Positions 45,166-54,722 of a DNA stretch of 64,000 nucleotides are shown one piece after another. The stretch's first letter is position 1. Each line of letters starts with the position of its first letter. This DNA is from Xanthostigma xanthostigma (Eukaryota; Arthropoda; Insecta; Raphidioptera; Raphidiidae): contig OY754470.1 of the NCBI GenBank assembly GCA_963575645.1, positions 4,224,501 through 4,288,500 of the forward strand, in the 5' to 3' direction. Under the pieces are notes generated by a model. That model made no database searches, was not told where the DNA came from, and was given only the letters and a program-made list of their open reading frames with translations. Position numbers and translations under genes: made by a program.

Positions 45166-45592
45166 TGCACACGAGGCTAAAGCCGCTAGCTTCCTTGCTA
45201 GATTTGACTACTAGTTTTCTAGCGCTGGTCTTCTTAATTTCTTTTATGTGCTCGCTTCACACGAGACGTATTTTCAAGCTTGTTTTGTAGGTAGAACTAG
45301 TGCGCGCGTAGTGACAGTTCAAAATATATAAACACAGAACAAAACGTGTCTGTTGTCTAACGCCAATTTGGTTTATGGGCGTTTATTCATGTCGCCCTCG
45401 TGACCAGATGCTGTTTCCTGATTGATTCTTGCTCAGAACAAGCAGATGACCTAGCAAAAAAAATAGCCCCTGTTCTAATTTTAAAAACTATCTTGTGAGC
45501 TAGCACGCGAGCCCACAGTGACGTCATTTACAGCCTCGTACATAGCCTGCTGGCCAGCAGAAGTACAAGCAGTGTTTTCACCCGCGTGTGCA
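45166..45592. mobile_element. Repeat Y, fullest copy, probable MITE
   Basis: Short terminal inverted repeats TGCACACG/CGTGTGCA. The left third matches 6045-6160. The right half (GGGCGTTTATTCATGTCGCC, CTGATTGATTCTTGCTC, AAACTATCTTGTGAGCTAGC, GTGACGTCATTTACAGC) matches 47995-48250 in inverse orientation. Non-coding. Confidence 0.75.
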
Positions 45593-46002
45593 ACAGCCAT
45601 TATATAAACTTGTTTTGGATGAAAAACATAAAACTGATTAAGAATCAATGCAGTTGAAGGCTAGAATAAATTTGAGCTTGTGAGAAGCGAGCTCGTTTAA
45701 CAATTAGATACTTAGATTAATTTAAAAAAAAATCGAATTACTACTAGGCCTAGATAACCTGGTATTTTCTAAATTAAAAAAGTTATTATTTGATAATTAA
45801 AAACTTGAAGAGAATTTTTTTCAAAAACCAAATAGAAACTAATTATTAATTGATATTTATATTTTTCGAAGTGACTATTCGTACGGTTACCGTATGAATA
45901 ATATATAATTATTCGTACGGTTACCGTATAAATAATATATAATTATTCGTACGGGTACTGTATGAATAATATATAATTACAAAGCTATCTTGACATAATC
46001 AG

Positions 46003-46070
46003 TTAGGGTCTAGTAAGTAGCGTGCCTTGCTCTCACCCAAGAGGCCCGGGTTCGATTCCCGGTACCGGAA
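46003..46070 (+). tRNA. tRNA-Glu(CTC)-like sequence, probable pseudogene
   Basis: GGTCTAGTAAGTAGCGTGCC, an anticodon region CTTGCTCTCACCCAAG with CTC, and GCCCGGGTTCGATTCCCGG match tRNA-Glu order closely. The T-arm is perfect. The acceptor stem (GTTAGG against CCGGAA) does not pair and the anticodon stem has a mismatch. A T run follows at 46078-46100 after a short gap and could end Pol III transcription. Confidence 0.6.
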
Positions 46071-46120
46071 TGAGTTTTGTTTTTACTTTTTATTTTTTTT
46101 TTCACTTTAAGACTACAACT

Positions 46121-46275
46121 TAAAACTCACATTTTCATGAAGATTGAACACCACCGCTTTTTTTGATAAAGGGGTATGCGAATTGTCTCGCAGTGAAACG
46201 GGAAGGGGCAAATGTGGAGTTTTTAAAAAAACAATTCCGGGGTGAACGATAAACGGACATGCGAATTGTAATTCC
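46121..46275 (-). repeat. Dispersed repeat Z, copy 2
   Basis: Inverse match to 33201-33352 (ACCACCGCTTTTTTTGATAA, GAAACGGGAAGGGGCAAATG, AATTCCGGGGTGAACGATAA). The last phrase is partly repeated again at 46280-46310. Confidence 0.8.
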
Positions 46276-46329
46276 TGGGTGAACGATAAAAGGGTATGCG
46301 AATTAGATAGTTAATTGTTTGAATAGAAC

Positions 46330-46391
46330 TGCGTTTTCTAAAAAATGTATATTTAATTGACAGTCAATTAAATATATATTTTTTAGAAAAT
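46330..46391. repeat. Palindrome with ~30-bp arms
   Basis: TTTTCTAAAAAATGTATATT and TAATTGAC pair with GTCAATTAAATATATATTTT and TTAGAAAA with essentially no spacer and one mismatch. Confidence 0.8.
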
Positions 46392-46693
46392 CAGTCTCAA
46401 AGTGAAAAAAAAATAAAAAATAAAATCAAACTAAAATCAAACGTCATAAAAATAATTGTATTTCTACGCCACAGTGTAATAAAACATTATAAATGTGGTT
46501 ACTGTTTTGTGCAATACAATATGGTGCCTAAATGTTAATTATTTTGACGTTTGTGTGTGAATTTATTTAATTTCAGGCGTTTGTACAATTTTTTTTCTTG
46601 AAATAAAATTATTACAGTACCCGTACGAATAATTATATATTATTCATACGGTAACCGTACGAATAGATGCAGCCAATATTTTTTAGATCAGTT

Positions 46694-46726
46694 CTGAAGA
46701 AAATTCAAATCCGGACCGAAACGTTA
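46694..46726 (+). ncRNA. Hammerhead-like motif, degenerate
   Basis: CTGAAGA, AAATTCAAATCCGGACC, GAAACGTTA in the same order as the motif at 32239-32270. The stem between the core strands pairs poorly. No inverted arms were identified around it. Function is unlikely. Confidence 0.35.
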
Positions 46727-46775
46727 ATGTATTAATTTTGTTTATTTATTAAGAAAAGTAATGTATAATTACTTT

Positions 46776-47520
46776 TTGACGTGATAACGTCTTATAAATT
46801 GATGAATCACCAATATTATAAATTGATAAAACACCGGCTGCATGTTCGAAAAAGTGTAACGTAACGTTCCTAACGTTCCTAACGCGTAACGTTCCTAACG
46901 CGTAACGTTCCTAACGCGTAACGTTCCTAACGCGTAACGTTCCTAACGCGTAACGTTCCGCCTGACCCTGTGCGTGCTTTTTGCTAATTTCTCGCTCAAT
47001 TTAAATCAGATCGGTTTGAAACCAGTCTTAAACGAAAGAGGAGAACATTTTACATAGATTTCGTATAACAGAATTTGCCTAAACAGTTTTTTTATACAAA
47101 TTTATATAGAAAAATATTTTATACTTTATATAGAAAAATAGCTGTATAAATGCAATGTTGTGTAATGCATGACGCGACGCGGTCGGTTGTCTTTGTTTGC
47201 CGTACATGGAAATTAGAAGCAAACGTATGTCTTGTCTTAACATGAAAACAGCTGCATTTCTAATGTTTAATTCAATTTTTTGACATTAGTATATTGTGAA
47301 ATGCAAAGCCTGCTAAGTTAAGTATTGGAATAACTAATTATTATTAGAACATAATACTTTGTAAGTTGCAAACGTCACTTTTGACATTTCTTATCATTCC
47401 GACACCAAGGATAAGCGGATTGAAACCAAATTTTGGGAGGTTTAGGTTATGTATTACGGAATACGTTATCACGTAAAACTATCGTCCGTAAACCGACTTT
47501 ACAGACAACCATTTTTTTTT
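46776..47520 (+). repeat. Family X repeat, copy X2 (long form)
   Basis: Begins TTGACGTGATAACGTC and TTATAAATTGATGAATCACC, contains the tandem array at 46858-46963, and ends TTATCACGTAAAACTATCGT, CCGTAAACCGACTTTACAG and ACAACCA. The ACGTGATAACGT near the start and ACGTTATCACGT near the end form subterminal inverted repeats. No coding sequence is recognised within it. The fragment GCGGATTGAAACCAAATTTT from repeat R2 lies inside at 47414. Confidence 0.8.
46858..46963 (+). repeat. 16-bp tandem array
   Basis: The unit GTAACGTTCCTAACGC is repeated about six times with near-perfect identity, inside family X. In copy X3 the corresponding place has only GGAACGTTAGGAACG-like remnants (50121-50157), so unit number varies between copies. 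Confidence 0.9.
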
Positions 47521-47994
47521 TATTTAGAAAATACCAGGTTAACAAAATTAGCCACTTGTTTCTTTTTTAAAATTTTAATCAATGATTTAAAATAGTCCAA
47601 TAGTTGAGTTTTGAACATTTGATCGGCCGACTTTACTGAGGGCTTAAAAATACACGACGCGTTTTTACCGAGGAAAACGGGGCCATTACGATATTTTTTT
47701 TACTCCTTTTTCAAACCGTTTACTGAACCGTAAATAAATTCTGTTTTATACACAAAATGTTTTGTTCGTCTTATTGTGGTTTTATTCTTAGCTTCTATTT
47801 GAAGACTCTCGCTTAAAGCTGCGGACTATTTTTAGTAACAGATATTTTGGAACTGTTCTTGTAATCGGAACAGTAACATATAATCACGAGATTTAAAAAA
47901 TAGCTGTTATAACGAAAAATGGAACGGGCAATGAAATACGTTTATTTTCAAAATGAGCTATAGTACAGTAACCTAAAATCACATCACAGTGTCA
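47521..47994. other. Unannotated AT-rich stretch
   Basis: No feature supported. Confidence 0.4.
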
Positions 47995-48250
47995 AGGCCG
48001 TGGGCACGCAAGTCTAGAAACGCTGCTAGAAACACTGCTTGGAGTTCTGCTGGCTGAGTACGAAGCTGGAAATGACGTCACCGCGGGCTCGCCTGATAGC
48101 TCACAAGATAGGTTTTAAATTTAGAACAGGGGCCATTTTCCTTGCTAAGCCCGCTGCTAGGTATGAGCAAGAACCAATCAGGAAGCAGTATCTTATCACA
48201 TGGGCGACTTGAACAAACGCCCACAAACCAAAATTAACGCTATAAAAAGC
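47995..48250 (-). mobile_element. Repeat Y, inverted partial copy
   Basis: Minus-strand match to 45360-45592. Terminal GGGCACGCAAG and internal GACGTCACCGCGGGCTCG and AGCTCACAAGATAGG are recognisable. The left third of the element is missing. Confidence 0.7.
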
Positions 48251-48888
48251 TTTTTCGATGAGATATTTTTTTAATTCTTTTTTAAATATAAGGGATCCTG
48301 TGCACGTTATTATGGCAGTTTTTTTTAGTTGATCGGATAATATATCCTACTAACTAAGAATTGGGAGTAGAACGTATCACTGTTGTTACAAAATAATGGG
48401 TACTTGGAACTAGTATTTTGGCGGAACTGGAGCATATTGTTAGTTACATATAAAAATGTAACAGATTCCCATCTGTACACTCCTTGCCTGTTGCATTGAG
48501 AAATACACGTATCTATTTTTAGAAATCTAATATTATTATTCCAGCGTTATTATTATCGGATTACAATGGCTTTGCTCAACTAGAGATAATTTGCTTTCCA
48601 GCTTGAGATAGATTTCTGGATATAAAAATATTGTTATTACTCGCAGACAAAAAATGAATGCAATCTTAGAGTCTGGGTTGTCAACGGTGTAGTAACAATT
48701 GGCTACATTGTTTCTTTCTTCTGCAAAGATCTCAAAAATCTATCTGCTGGCTATATTATAATACTGCTACTATATTCAAAACTTTTATAGAACCTCAACT
48801 CACGCCTGCCGCTATAGTGTTCCTTGCTGTCAATTTTAGGTCAAAGTTACCCGCGTTTAAAATTCTGTAGTATTTGATGATACAAACG
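48251..48888. other. Unannotated stretch
   Basis: No feature supported. Confidence 0.4.
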
Positions 48889-49154
48889 AAATTACGGTGT
48901 TTTGTAAAAATAAACTGTTTTAGTACCTAACATGTGACATCTCATGGGATTTCCTCAAAGCTATTAGTTCAGAAACTAACAAAAATTGTTGTAGTACCAA
49001 GTAGCGACATCTGATAGAATTCGCTCAAAGCTATTAGTTCAGAAACAAATCTGGTAGAATTTGCTCAAAGCTATTAGTTCAGACGCCGGGCCGCAAACGA
49101 AATGCATTTTGGAAAATCGATCGCACCCGGGTTTAAACCGGGATGAACCGCTAA
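48889..49154 (+). mobile_element. Helitron H1, 5'-truncated
   Basis: Starts within the family at CGAAATTACGGTGTTTTG and ends CGCACCCGGGTTTAAACCGG then GATGAACCGCTAA, with CTAG changed to CTAA. Includes two copies of AGCTATTAGTTCAGA. Confidence 0.8.
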
Positions 49155-49640
49155 TAATTTGATAATAATATCCTTGTTTTTTTTTTTAAATTACTCACTC
49201 GAAATAAAAATTCTGCGGTTATAGATTTCCAGCTGATCGAGTTTAATAAAAAAAAATAAATTTCGTAATTTATTATCACACAACGAAATTGAGAGATCGT
49301 ATCAATGGTTTTAGAGTACGGAATTATAATGGTATAATATCGATAATACAATACTCAGTGTGACCATCTCATTGTTTGTATGTGTGCGTGTAATAATAAA
49401 TGTGTTTGATCTCGGTTGGCCGCGATCCAAGTCTCTCACAGTTCGATTCTTGTCTAGGAATTCGTGCGTGATATGTACGCCGCGCAGGGCACAATGGAAA
49501 ACTGGAAGTGGGACTCCAGGACGTTATTATATGGTTTAGTCAGATAGCCATATATTATTTGGTTTGTTTTGTTATAACGTAAATTAGATTTCTCATTAAT
49601 GTAATATATAGATAAAAGTTGAATTTTATGTTGAAAAATA
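49155..49640. other. Unannotated stretch
   Basis: Around 49416-49475, GGTTGGCCGCGATCC and CAGTTCGATTC suggest a very decayed tRNA-like piece. Otherwise nothing. Confidence 0.35.
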
Positions 49641-50252
49641 TTATAGTGAAAAAATTGGTTGTCTGTAAAGTCGGTTTACGGACGATAGTTTTACGTGATA
49701 ACGTATTCCGTAATACATAACCTAAATTTATATAATAATTATAATAATTCCAATCTATGATATTTCATCTTTCGCTTCAAATTTAGGTTAATTTTATTTA
49801 TTTAAATTACTCACCATATAATATAATTGTTTTTTTTTAACTTTCTTTCTTTCGTATTTATTTTAAGTCTCAAAGATTAGCTGTCATAATATTTTTAAAA
49901 CAATTGTTTCATTGTATAAAATTCCAAAACCTACTTACAATATTTAAGTATTTTCATACGTCAAAAAATTGATTTTTATAATGATAAAATTTGTAAGAAA
50001 ACGATTTTTTCGAGAGATGAGAACTAGCTAAAACGATTTTTTGCCCCCCAAAATCCCTTTTCAGTAAATTTCATCCAAATCGTTAGGGCCGTTTTCGAGA
50101 AAAGCACGCACAGGGTCAGGCGGAACGTTAGGAACGCTAGGAACGTTTAGAACGTTACACTTTTTCGTGCATGCAGCCGGTGTTTTATCAATTTATAAGA
50201 TTGGTGATTCATCAATTTATAAGACGTTATCACGTCAAAATGTTATAGTGAA
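49641..50252 (-). repeat. Family X repeat, copy X3, with probable target-site duplication
   Basis: TTATAGTGAA occurs at 49641-49650 and 50243-50252, followed by A's in both, and directly flanks the element. The minus strand starts TTTGACGTGATAACGTC and ends GACTTTACAGACAACCAA. The subterminal TTACGTGATAACGTATTCCG is present. A duplication of about 10 or more bases would fit a retroelement or an integrase-type element better than a TA-target MITE. The 84-codon frame 50167-50421 arises from it. Confidence 0.75.
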
Positions 50253-50360
50253 AAAACTAATCAAAACCATTGTCCTTATTTTCGCAGTTCTAAAAATTTA
50301 TCAGATGATAGTTTATATTATAATTACAGCTACAAATGTAGTCTGGCTAATTTGGAACAC

Positions 50361-50447
50361 CCCGAAAGCCTTGCCAGACTCGTCCAACGCTCGTCAGGCG
50401 CGCTCATTTAACTATATCTGACTTGTGAGTCTGGCGGGGCTTTCGTG
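50361..50447. repeat. Inverted repeat with 19-bp arms and repeated GCCAGAC motif
   Basis: CGAAAGCCTTGCCAGACTC pairs with GAGTCTGGCGGGGCTTTCG. The hexamer CCAGAC then recurs in GCCAGACG, CCAGACTC, GCCAGACTTAC and GCCAGACTGAC up to 50735. Confidence 0.7.
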
Positions 50448-50970
50448 ATTGTATAAATGACAGCCAGACGTGTATTTTCTATGAAATTATAGTATTATTT
50501 ATCATATTGTGACAAATTTTCAAATCCGGGAAAATAAGAGCAAAAATTTTGTAATTTTTATGATTTTCAAGATGCCACCAGACTCATTTGCCAATTTCGT
50601 AAATCAGCCAGACTTACTTTTGATTATATAGTTTATGATAGTATCAAATGATACGTTAAATTTCAATAATGAAAAAATAAGGGTTACGGATTTCAAAAAT
50701 CGGTCATCCGCAAATTTTCAGCCAGACTGACTTTCCTCCACTTGGGATGTGCCAGATTGTTATTTCCATTAATAAAATAATTCACTTTAAATAATATCAA
50801 ATATTTATGACTGGGAAAATAAGTGGACTTGTCTTTTTTTTATCTAGTGAACCCATCCGAAAATTTTAGTTTTGTGTCACCATCCGAACAAACTTTTTCA
50901 TATTTCGACTGGGAAAATAAGTACAAAAAAAATTCACTGCCTCCTGGATTATTAAATTGAAGTCAGAAAA
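50448..50970. other. Stretch with loosely repeated phrases upstream of an open frame
   Basis: GGGAAAATAAG occurs three times (about 50528, 50814, 50912), and CCATCCGAA twice (50854, 50880). It may belong to the same unidentified element as the following frame. Confidence 0.4.
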
Positions 50971-51264
50971 TTGTCGAGACGCGGTATAAAAATGGATTTG
51001 GAAACGTTCAATTTTTATCGTGAGAAGTTTAGATCAGTTCAAGAGCTCGAACGTTCGTGGTATCGACATTATCGCGTCTGTGTGAGCAAACGATATGGCC
51101 GAGTTCATCCATACACGAGAACTTACTTTGCGGCTAAAATGATTATCAGATACAATCACAAGCACTGCCATAATATTGTGTACTGCAGATGTGCAATATT
51201 TCGTTTAAAGACGAGAGCTGAAATAGTGACGCTAAGTTGCAGAAAGTATTGTCAAAAAATTTGA
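50971..51264 (+). other. Unidentified 97-codon open frame, possible transposon-gene remnant
   Basis: Starts at ATG, with a second ATG eight codons in that begins MDLETFNFYREKF. The peptide is basic, Tyr/Arg-rich and of mixed composition (RSWYRHYRVCVSKRYGRVH), with several Cys and His residues (HKHCHNIVYCRC), which could bind metal. No family is recognised. After the stop at 51262 the same frame continues FDNDLEL and another stop, matching a 22-residue run at 18032-18100 that ends DNDLRL. This suggests both are decayed copies of one gene whose C-terminus is conserved. It could instead be chance similarity. Confidence 0.35.
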
Positions 51265-52157
51265 TTTGACAATGATCTTGAACTGTGATCATAAAATTAC
51301 TGGTCACACCAAATCAAATGATTAGTCCACAAAGAAAAAGATCGCTTTTCAAGCTAAATTTTGATAAAAATGCGTAAAAAATGTTTTGAAGTAAAAATTG
51401 TACGACAAACTATATGTACCAAATAGAACCAATTCGTTGAATTTTTAATAGTTTATTTTTATAGCTCTAACAAATATATAATGTTTGGCATTTTTCGTGA
51501 ACGGGATAATACAAGAATCATTATTATATTATGATTTTGGAGCCCCCTAAAATTGCCACCCGGGGCGGATGCCCCGGTTTTCCCTCCCCTAGATCCGGGG
51601 CTGCACTCTTGACTGTATATCGAACGTTAATATAAAATCCGTTGATGTTTTAAGACAGCAAAAAGTTATGTGGAAAAACGATATGAACTGACTGTGAAAA
51701 TGCAATGAAACATTAGTTTTCTTTTAAAGTTTAAACGACAAGAATTACAACTCCGTTTCCAATGTCTTTATTTTAATATTGCGATATAAAGTTCTCATAT
51801 AAAACTAAAAATATAAACTGCTCTGTTATACTTAACGAAACGAGTGCTTCAATATTACGTTATTTTATGATTTTGCGATGTGCTTTAAGTTTAATAATCA
51901 AATAAAATTATAGTAAAGTTGGCGTTACTGGCAACTGCGTCTCTTGACTTGAAACAAAACATTTGCTAAAACTTCGTTTTAATGTTGGCAAATTGCAGCA
52001 TTTACAACTTTGGTGATATTTGGTTGCGACTAAAGTCTTCGTTTTGCATAGATAAAATTATTAATTTGTCACTTTTGAAACTTGAATCTAATTCTTATTG
52101 TCTTGTCGGTTCCAAAACACTGCACAACTAGAATATTTTATTTCTTCTTGTAAAGTA
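51265..52157. other. Unannotated stretch with a GC-rich hairpin
   Basis: At 51541-51605, GCCACCCGGGGCGGATGCCC is followed by a C/G-rich segment ending GATCCGGGGCTGC. It resembles the terminus of a known kind of arthropod non-autonomous DNA transposon (memory only). The rest is AT-rich and featureless. Confidence 0.4.
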
Positions 52158-52624
52158 CAGTGTAACCTCTTTATAACGAATCTCAAGGGACCGAGCGTTT
52201 TTTTTCGTTATATGGAGGAAAGAAAGAAAAACAACCAAATTTCACCTAATTAATTTATACCAAACATATACAGTGTCTTAACTTTGCCTGACGTTTTTTG
52301 CTTTGCCAATATGTGTTTTGTATTTTATTAAGTATCTTATGCATGCTTGGGATGTGGTGGAATCACTTTCATTAAACAATAGAAATTTTTCGATAAGCTA
52401 GGCGGCATCAAGTGCTTGTTGAATAGTTGGCGATGGCTCAGAATCGTCCTCTTTACGTCTGTACATATTTGCTGACGCCTAAATATGAACATAGAGAGTG
52501 GATGTTGCCCTATAAAGAAGGTATTAATGTGTGGGTTTTAAGGTAAACCAACCAAATTGTAAAACTTTCTACGTTATAGGGAGATTTTCGTTATAACGAG
52601 GGACGTAATAAAGATGTTACACTG
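52158..52624. mobile_element. pogo/Tigger-like MITE, copy C (divergent)
   Basis: TA on both sides. It begins CAGTGTAACCTCTTTATAAC and ends CGTTATAACGAGGG...GTTACACTG, inverted. GGTAAACCAACCAAATTG near 52540 matches the interior of copies A and B. It is 467 bp with no transposase. Confidence 0.8.
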
Positions 52625-53212
52625 TATATAGTTCATATGTGGGTTCTAGTTCAAGCTGTGACAATATTTTCGTTTAAGACAAACCTCATAATACAGAAGT
52701 TAATAAACAAAAATGGCACGTGAACTTCTGTGGTCTGAAATTTCATTTCATTTTAATAATATGTGTGTCACCTATATACTGCGAGAAGATGTTCATCAGT
52801 TTATTTTAAACAAAATTTAATGTTGCGTTTTTTTAATGAAACAAAACTCTGGAAACTGAGCATAGAGCTTATTATGAATTAAAAATACGTCATTGAAATA
52901 TAATACAATAATTCTTTGTACTAACTCACTTTTTGTTTAACTAATAATAAAGTAAAACCACAATAACATTACACAATACACAGAAGGGTGTTTTTATATT
53001 ATACAGTTTACTCAGACTTACTCTTTTACTAACTGAGCTTGAAAATTAAACTTTAAAATTTTTTCTTTACTTACCTTCTCTCGCGCCAAACAAGATTCTA
53101 GGTTAACGGGAAACATATAAAAAAAATTAATCAAGTGATTTGCAATTGTAAAAATAAAAAATATAAATAAATCAAGTTATTTGCAATTCTAAAAACAAAA
53201 AAGTTATTTGTA
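52625..53212. other. Unannotated AT-rich stretch
   Basis: No feature supported. Confidence 0.4.
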
Positions 53213-53282
53213 TCGGCCAGTAATCGATCGCAGGGCGCCTGCGTGACAGACGGCATTCTACCACTGAACCACCGTCGCTCTT
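53213..53282 (-). tRNA. tRNA-Gly-like sequence, probable pseudogene
   Basis: The minus strand reads GCGACGGTGGTTCAGTGGTA, then GAATGCCGTCTGTCACGCAG and GCGCCCTGCGATCGATTACT. The D-arm is perfect tRNA-Gly, but the anticodon position reads GTC where GCC is expected and the B-box is altered (GATCGATTACT). The acceptor stem GCGACGG can pair only partly with CTGGCCG. A pseudogene. Confidence 0.65.
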
Positions 53283-53661
53283 AAAGACTTGCTGCTTACA
53301 CTGCATTAAGAGCTGTTACTGTTATTCTTGTAAGCTCTCTAAATTTGAAAAGTATATTAAAGTATTCAATTTTTGCAATTTTTTAAGGCAAAATTATCAT
53401 GCTTGTAGAAAAAAACACGCTGAATCCAATGAGCACAAACAAACGTCTGTGTGTTTTTTGGTTTAGAAGTTATTTGCGTTTATAGTTTTCAGAAAATCAT
53501 ATAAAACCTCCGAATGGCCGTAGTTCCCAAACTAAAAGAGATACAGACGTTTGCTTACGCTTATTGAATTCAGCGTATTTTTTCCGTAAGCATTCTCAAT
53601 TTTAAAAGTGTATAGAAAATTCGATTTTTGCGATTTTTCAAGGCATAAGTACCCCTTTAAA
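53283..53661. repeat. Direct-repeat region flanking family X
   Basis: AATTATCATGCTTGTAGAAA and AACACGCTGAATCCA near 53392-53430 recur at about 53901-53940, with the X4 element between. A related third segment lies at 53570-53645 (TTGAATTCAGCG, CGATTTTTCAAGGCA). Confidence 0.6.
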
Positions 53662-53862
53662 AAAATTGGTTGTCTGTAAAGTCGGTTTACGGACGATAGT
53701 TTTACGTGATAACGTATTCCGCTCGAATATCATATTTAATAATACATAACCTAAATTTTAGTAGCTGTCAGGCGGAACGTGACACATTTCGGAACGTGAC
53801 GCTTTTTCGTGCATGCAGCCGGTGTTTCATCAATTTATAAGACGTTAGCACGTCAAAATGCA
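53662..53862 (-). repeat. Family X repeat, copy X4 (short form)
   Basis: The minus strand runs from TTTTGACGTGCTAACGTC through TTATAAATTGATGAAACACC and CGGCTGCATGCACGAAAAAG to GACTTTACAGACAACCAATT. The subterminal TTACGTGATAACGTATTCCG is present. The 16-bp array is absent. Confidence 0.85.
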
Positions 53863-54263
53863 ATTTTTGACGAAAACCGAAATCTTTCTGAACTTTGGCA
53901 AAATCATCATGCTTGTAGAAAAAAAACACGTTGAATCCAGCATGGTCGGAAAACGTCGTGTATCGTCCAAAATTAGTATTTTTAGTTTTGATACGCTTGC
54001 TAACTGCAAGTAAACATTTTTACCGGGTTACAATAAAAACAAGATCGTGTACATTTATAGAATAAAAGCACCGTCGCAGTAGGTTTCGCTCTGATTACCG
54101 ACTGAGTGCGTCAGTGCAGGGCGCACAGGGTGACGTTACGTTATAGAATATAGACGACGGACATCCATCGAATGTGTACAGACGTCTGTTCGTACATAAA
54201 TCGACAGTTTTGAACAAAACTGTCCGTATTACAGAAACAAACATTTGCAGAATTTAAATTTAA

Positions 54264-54361
54264 ATAGTATATTACACCACAAGGGCCGAAAGTGTGATAT
54301 TCTTGCTCTGTGCGCCATGAGGCAATGATATCACACTTTCGGCCAGTGTAATGTATACTAT
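54264..54361. mobile_element. MITE with inverted GGCCGAAAGTGTGATAT arms
   Basis: AATAGTATATTACAC and GGCCGAAAGTGTGATAT at the left pair with ATATCACACTTTCGGCC and GTGTAATGTATACTATT at the right, with a 6-base insertion in one arm. It is immediately followed by MITE M2. Confidence 0.8.
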
Positions 54362-54365
54362 TTTT

Positions 54366-54667
54366 CTACATACCTCGGTCGTAAGCACGCTTATTAAATG
54401 CATTAATTAATTAATTACATAAAAACACAGATAAATTCCAAGCAAGAAGCTTTGTGGTTATACGTAAAAGCACGAATGACAGCTGTTCGCGACTATTAAT
54501 GTAATAGAGTTGCTATGGAAACGACATCTAAACAACAGTTGATTGGTTGTTTTTGCTTTACTACCGCCCGAACGTACGAACTTCCCACATTGATGCATGT
54601 AATCCCACCAAGGATTTTCTGCCTTACAATTGATGCCGAAGTATGCATTTTCGATCGAGGTATGAAG
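54366..54667. mobile_element. MITE family M2, copy 2
   Basis: The ends are CTACATACCTCGGTCG and CGATCGAGGTATGAAG. The interior aligns to 10007-10312. An X-box-like GTTGCTATGGAAAC lies at 54509-54522. Confidence 0.9.
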
Positions 54668-54722
54668 AATAGTACATTGTGCAACTAGTGCGACAATGTC
54701 GCACGAGTTGCACATACTATTT
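54668..54722. repeat. Palindrome, family W-like
   Basis: AATAGTACATTGTGCAAC and TAGTGCGACA are mirrored by TGTCGCACGA and GTTGCACATACTATT. The ends resemble 28723-28846, so this may be a minimal copy of that family. Confidence 0.75.

Larger units (their letters stand above)
45876..46664. mobile_element. Element bounded by inverted 34-bp palindromic units
   Basis: The left side holds three tandem 34-bp units (starting near 45877, 45911, 45945), each with TTCGTACGGTTACCGTATGAA, itself a palindrome, plus TAATATATAAT. The right side (46617-46664) holds an inverted partial unit pair. Between them lie a tRNA-Glu-like sequence, repeat Z and a palindrome (46330-46391). It may be one composite element or two insertions sharing a target. 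Confidence 0.6.

Noticed and set aside
46003..46070. Functional tRNA-Glu gene
   Set aside because: The T-arm is perfect, but the acceptor stem does not pair. Kept as tRNA-like.
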